DNA of 64,000 nt from Chitinophaga nivalis (GTDB lineage Bacteria > Bacteroidota > Bacteroidia > Chitinophagales > Chitinophagaceae): positions 5,940,087-6,004,086 of the forward strand of contig NZ_JAPDNR010000001.1 of assembly GCF_025989125.1 (NCBI RefSeq), given 5' to 3'. Position 1 is the first letter of the stretch. The number at the start of each line of letters is the position of its first letter. The notes under the pieces are model-generated. The model did not search any database. It saw only the letters and a list, made by a program, of their open reading frames with translations, and was not told where the DNA came from. This document shows, piece by piece, positions 62,283 through 64,000 of this stretch. Both the position numbers and the translations under genes were made by a program.

Positions 62283-63413
62283 CTATACCAGCTCCCGAAA
62301 ACGGTAGTAACTGAGATAATACAATCCATATCCCAACAGCCCGTTTATACAGATAGAAAGCCAGAACTCGTGATACAATAACAGCCCGCTCCACAACAGG
62401 TACATAAAAAACAGCAGTGGCAGATAACGGTTCATCCGTAGGCCCAGGGCATACAACCATCCCCGGAAACACAACAGGGTGCTGACGGCATACAACAGGA
62501 ACAATCCGATGGCTGCCGGCGGCACCCTTCCGGCCAGACAAATCATTTCCGGTAACAACAACACGCTGTATCGTACAATGGCTTCCCCGAACAACCGGTG
62601 CCGGCTATACGGAAAACTCCGGGCGAAAGCCAGGCTGGTCATCTCAAAACGATATTCCTGGTAGATCAGGTAAGCATGTGCCGTAACCGCCGTGAGGACC
62701 AGCATACCCGTTACCCGCAGGTCCTGCCGGTTGTCGCTGAACATCCCATACAGGCCACTGGTGAGGCAGAAAAGGGAAAACGTTTTGGTAAGCAGCGTAC
62801 CGGTTTTTACTTTATAAAAAAGATGATAGAGAAAAAGGCTGAAAAAAGGTTTGCCGGCACGCCAATGCCATGAACCCGGTAAAGTAAGTACCAGCCCACG
62901 TTGCAGCCGGTTTACCTGCCACACGTATACCAGGGCGCTGCCAGAGATCAACGCGGCCAGAAATAATATGGTTATCAGCGGCAACAGATAGTAGTGAAAA
63001 ATCCAGCCAAAAATAAGCGCTGCCACCCCATACATTACCGCCGGCAAAAGAATGACCAGCTGTACACACCACCAGCTCCGGAACTGGCGGAGCCTGGGTA
63101 ACGCAGTACTGCTATAAAACAAAAATCCATGTTCTGCTACCCGCAATTGCGCACTTACATACTGCCAGCTTTTAAGGGTGTAAAGTATCCAGCCGGCAAA
63201 CAGCAGCCACATCGTAACCGGATTGCTAATAAAAGTCCGGATGACTACTACATTATAAAAGTTGGCTGCCTCACGGGTAACGTCTCCGGCCGTATTAATA
63301 AAAATGCCATAACTAACTACGACTACAAAAGCAAACAACAATAACCCGGCGTGTGCACGGTAAAAACCTGTGGCAAAAATCCGAAGCAATATGCGTGTGA
63401 GGGGCGTCTTCAT
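62283..63413 (-). CDS. ABC transporter membrane protein (permease)
   Basis: 376 residues, about ten hydrophobic helices, no soluble domain. Start is MKTPLTRILLRIFATGFYR. The gene overlaps the ATPase stop by ATGA (63410-63413), so the two are translationally coupled and form an exporter. The helix arrangement with long loops matches ABC-2-type exporters of Bacteroidota. Substrate unknown; it might export the product of a nearby cluster, but it faces away from it. Confidence 0.8.
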   Translation of the reverse strand: MKTPLTRILLRIFATGFYRAHAGLLLFAFVVVVSYGIFINTAGDVTREAANFYNVVVIRTFISNPVTMWLLFAGWILYTLKSWQYVSAQLRVAEHGFLFYSSTALPRLRQFRSWWCVQLVILLPAVMYGVAALIFGWIFHYYLLPLITILFLAALISGSALVYVWQVNRLQRGLVLTLPGSWHWRAGKPFFSLFLYHLFYKVKTGTLLTKTFSLFCLTSGLYGMFSDNRQDLRVTGMLVLTAVTAHAYLIYQEYRFEMTSLAFARSFPYSRHRLFGEAIVRYSVLLLPEMICLAGRVPPAAIGLFLLYAVSTLLCFRGWLYALGLRMNRYLPLLFFMYLLWSGLLLYHEFWLSICINGLLGYGLYYLSYYRFRELV

Positions 63414-64000
63414 TCCGGCAGGTATTTTACAGTATGATCCGCTGTATATACCATACCGGTAAGCGGAAAATCAGGTTGTTCCAGCTGCTGATGAGACGAT
63501 AGCAGGAAACCCGTTCCCTGTGTGCTGTGCTTTGCTGTAATCCACGTATACAGCACCTCCAGCGAAGCGGCATCCAGGGTGATCAATGGTTCATCCAGCA
63601 GGATGAGGGTTGGCCGCCCCAGAAAAGCCAGTACCAGCGATAGTTTTTTCAGCATACCACTGGAATAGGTACCCAGTGGCTGGTGCAGATAAGCTGCCAT
63701 CTCCATGCTTTCCAGGTAATACCGCTCTTCGGCTGCTGTACCGCCTCTGGCTGCCCGGAACAATGCCAGCATTTCCAGGCCGGTAAGGAATTCCGGTAAT
63801 ACCGGTTCTGCTTCCGCATAACTGACCAGCTTCCGGTATGCCACCGGCATTTTTTTTATACTGATATTATCGAGATGGATATTTCCGGAGAAATCCAGCA
63901 CACCTGCTATCGCTTTCAGCAGGGTACTTTTTCCGGAGCCATTGGCGCCTTTCACCCAGTATATTCCCCGTTCCAGCGTCAGGCGGGCGATTTGCAGCGC
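63410..64000 (-). CDS. ABC transporter ATP-binding protein, partial (cut by window edge)
   Basis: The C-terminal 196 codons are present; the frame stays open to the window end (ALQIARLTLERGIYWVKGA...). Walker A GANGSGKST, signature YSSGMLKKLSLV (with SSGM in place of LSGG), Walker B PTLILLDEPLITLD, H-loop SSHQ. The true start is beyond 64000; the ATG at 63955 is internal. Coupled to the permease by a four-base overlap. Confidence 0.9.
   Translation of the reverse strand, partial: ALQIARLTLERGIYWVKGANGSGKSTLLKAIAGVLDFSGNIHLDNISIKKMPVAYRKLVSYAEAEPVLPEFLTGLEMLALFRAARGGTAAEERYYLESMEMAAYLHQPLGTYSSGMLKKLSLVLAFLGRPTLILLDEPLITLDAASLEVLYTWITAKHSTQGTGFLLSSHQQLEQPDFPLTGMVYTADHTVKYLPE

Overview
The window looks like a chromosome segment of a Bacteroidota member, most likely Chitinophaga or a close relative. 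This is inferred from a type IX secretion C-terminal domain, GH20 and glutaminase enzymes with Bacteroidota-type signal peptides, SusD-free lipoproteins, UpxY/NusG-like control, LanC with Chitinophaga-type double-glycine precursors, and promoters of the TTTG-N19-TAnnTTTG type. No search could be run, so the species is not fixed.

Layout. 1-0.9 kb: the edge of a metallo-beta-lactamase-fold gene, then a tRNA-Lys with its own promoter and terminator. 0.9-12.5 kb: housekeeping and catabolic genes, nearly all on the minus strand (glutaminase-family protein, membrane protein, beta-N-acetylhexosaminidase, pseudouridine synthase, an unusual diadenylate-cyclase-domain protein, GNAT acetyltransferase, lipoprotein), with a ~1 kb stretch at 10.6-11.6 kb that holds no convincing gene. 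12.8-14.6 kb: a LytS/LytTR two-component pair. 14.7-18.2 kb: a compact RiPP locus with a LanC-like cyclase and six small double-glycine precursors, one of them under 60 residues, plus a possible decayed seventh. 18.5-37.7 kb: mixed accessory and core genes (HlyIII, AraC regulators, M1 and M57 peptidases, methyltransferase, bestrophin-like channel, T9SS-exported protein, ABC-F, arylamine N-acetyltransferase, porin-like protein, DoxX-like protein and several unknowns).

37.8-57.3 kb (minus strand): an eleven-gene biosynthetic cluster. In transcription order it runs: truncated NusG/UpxY-like antiterminator, SDR, polyprenyl diphosphate synthase, class I terpene synthase, AraC regulator, fused acyltransferase-enoylreductase (AT-PfaD), small unknown protein, 2479-residue polyketide synthase (KS-DH-KR-ACPx4-KS-ACP, no AT, no thioesterase), hotdog-domain protein, KAS III, acyl-CoA dehydrogenase. 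It is preceded by a 1.4 kb AT-rich region with hairpins. The gene set predicts a trans-AT polyketide, a terpenoid, or a hybrid of the two. 58.7-64 kb: FAD monooxygenase, AraC regulator, aldo/keto reductase, and a two-gene ABC exporter cut by the window edge.

The two places most likely to hold undescribed biology are the RiPP locus, whose cores share a strict (S/T)-x7-Cys spacing but which lacks a visible dehydratase, and the NusG-headed polyketide/terpene cluster.
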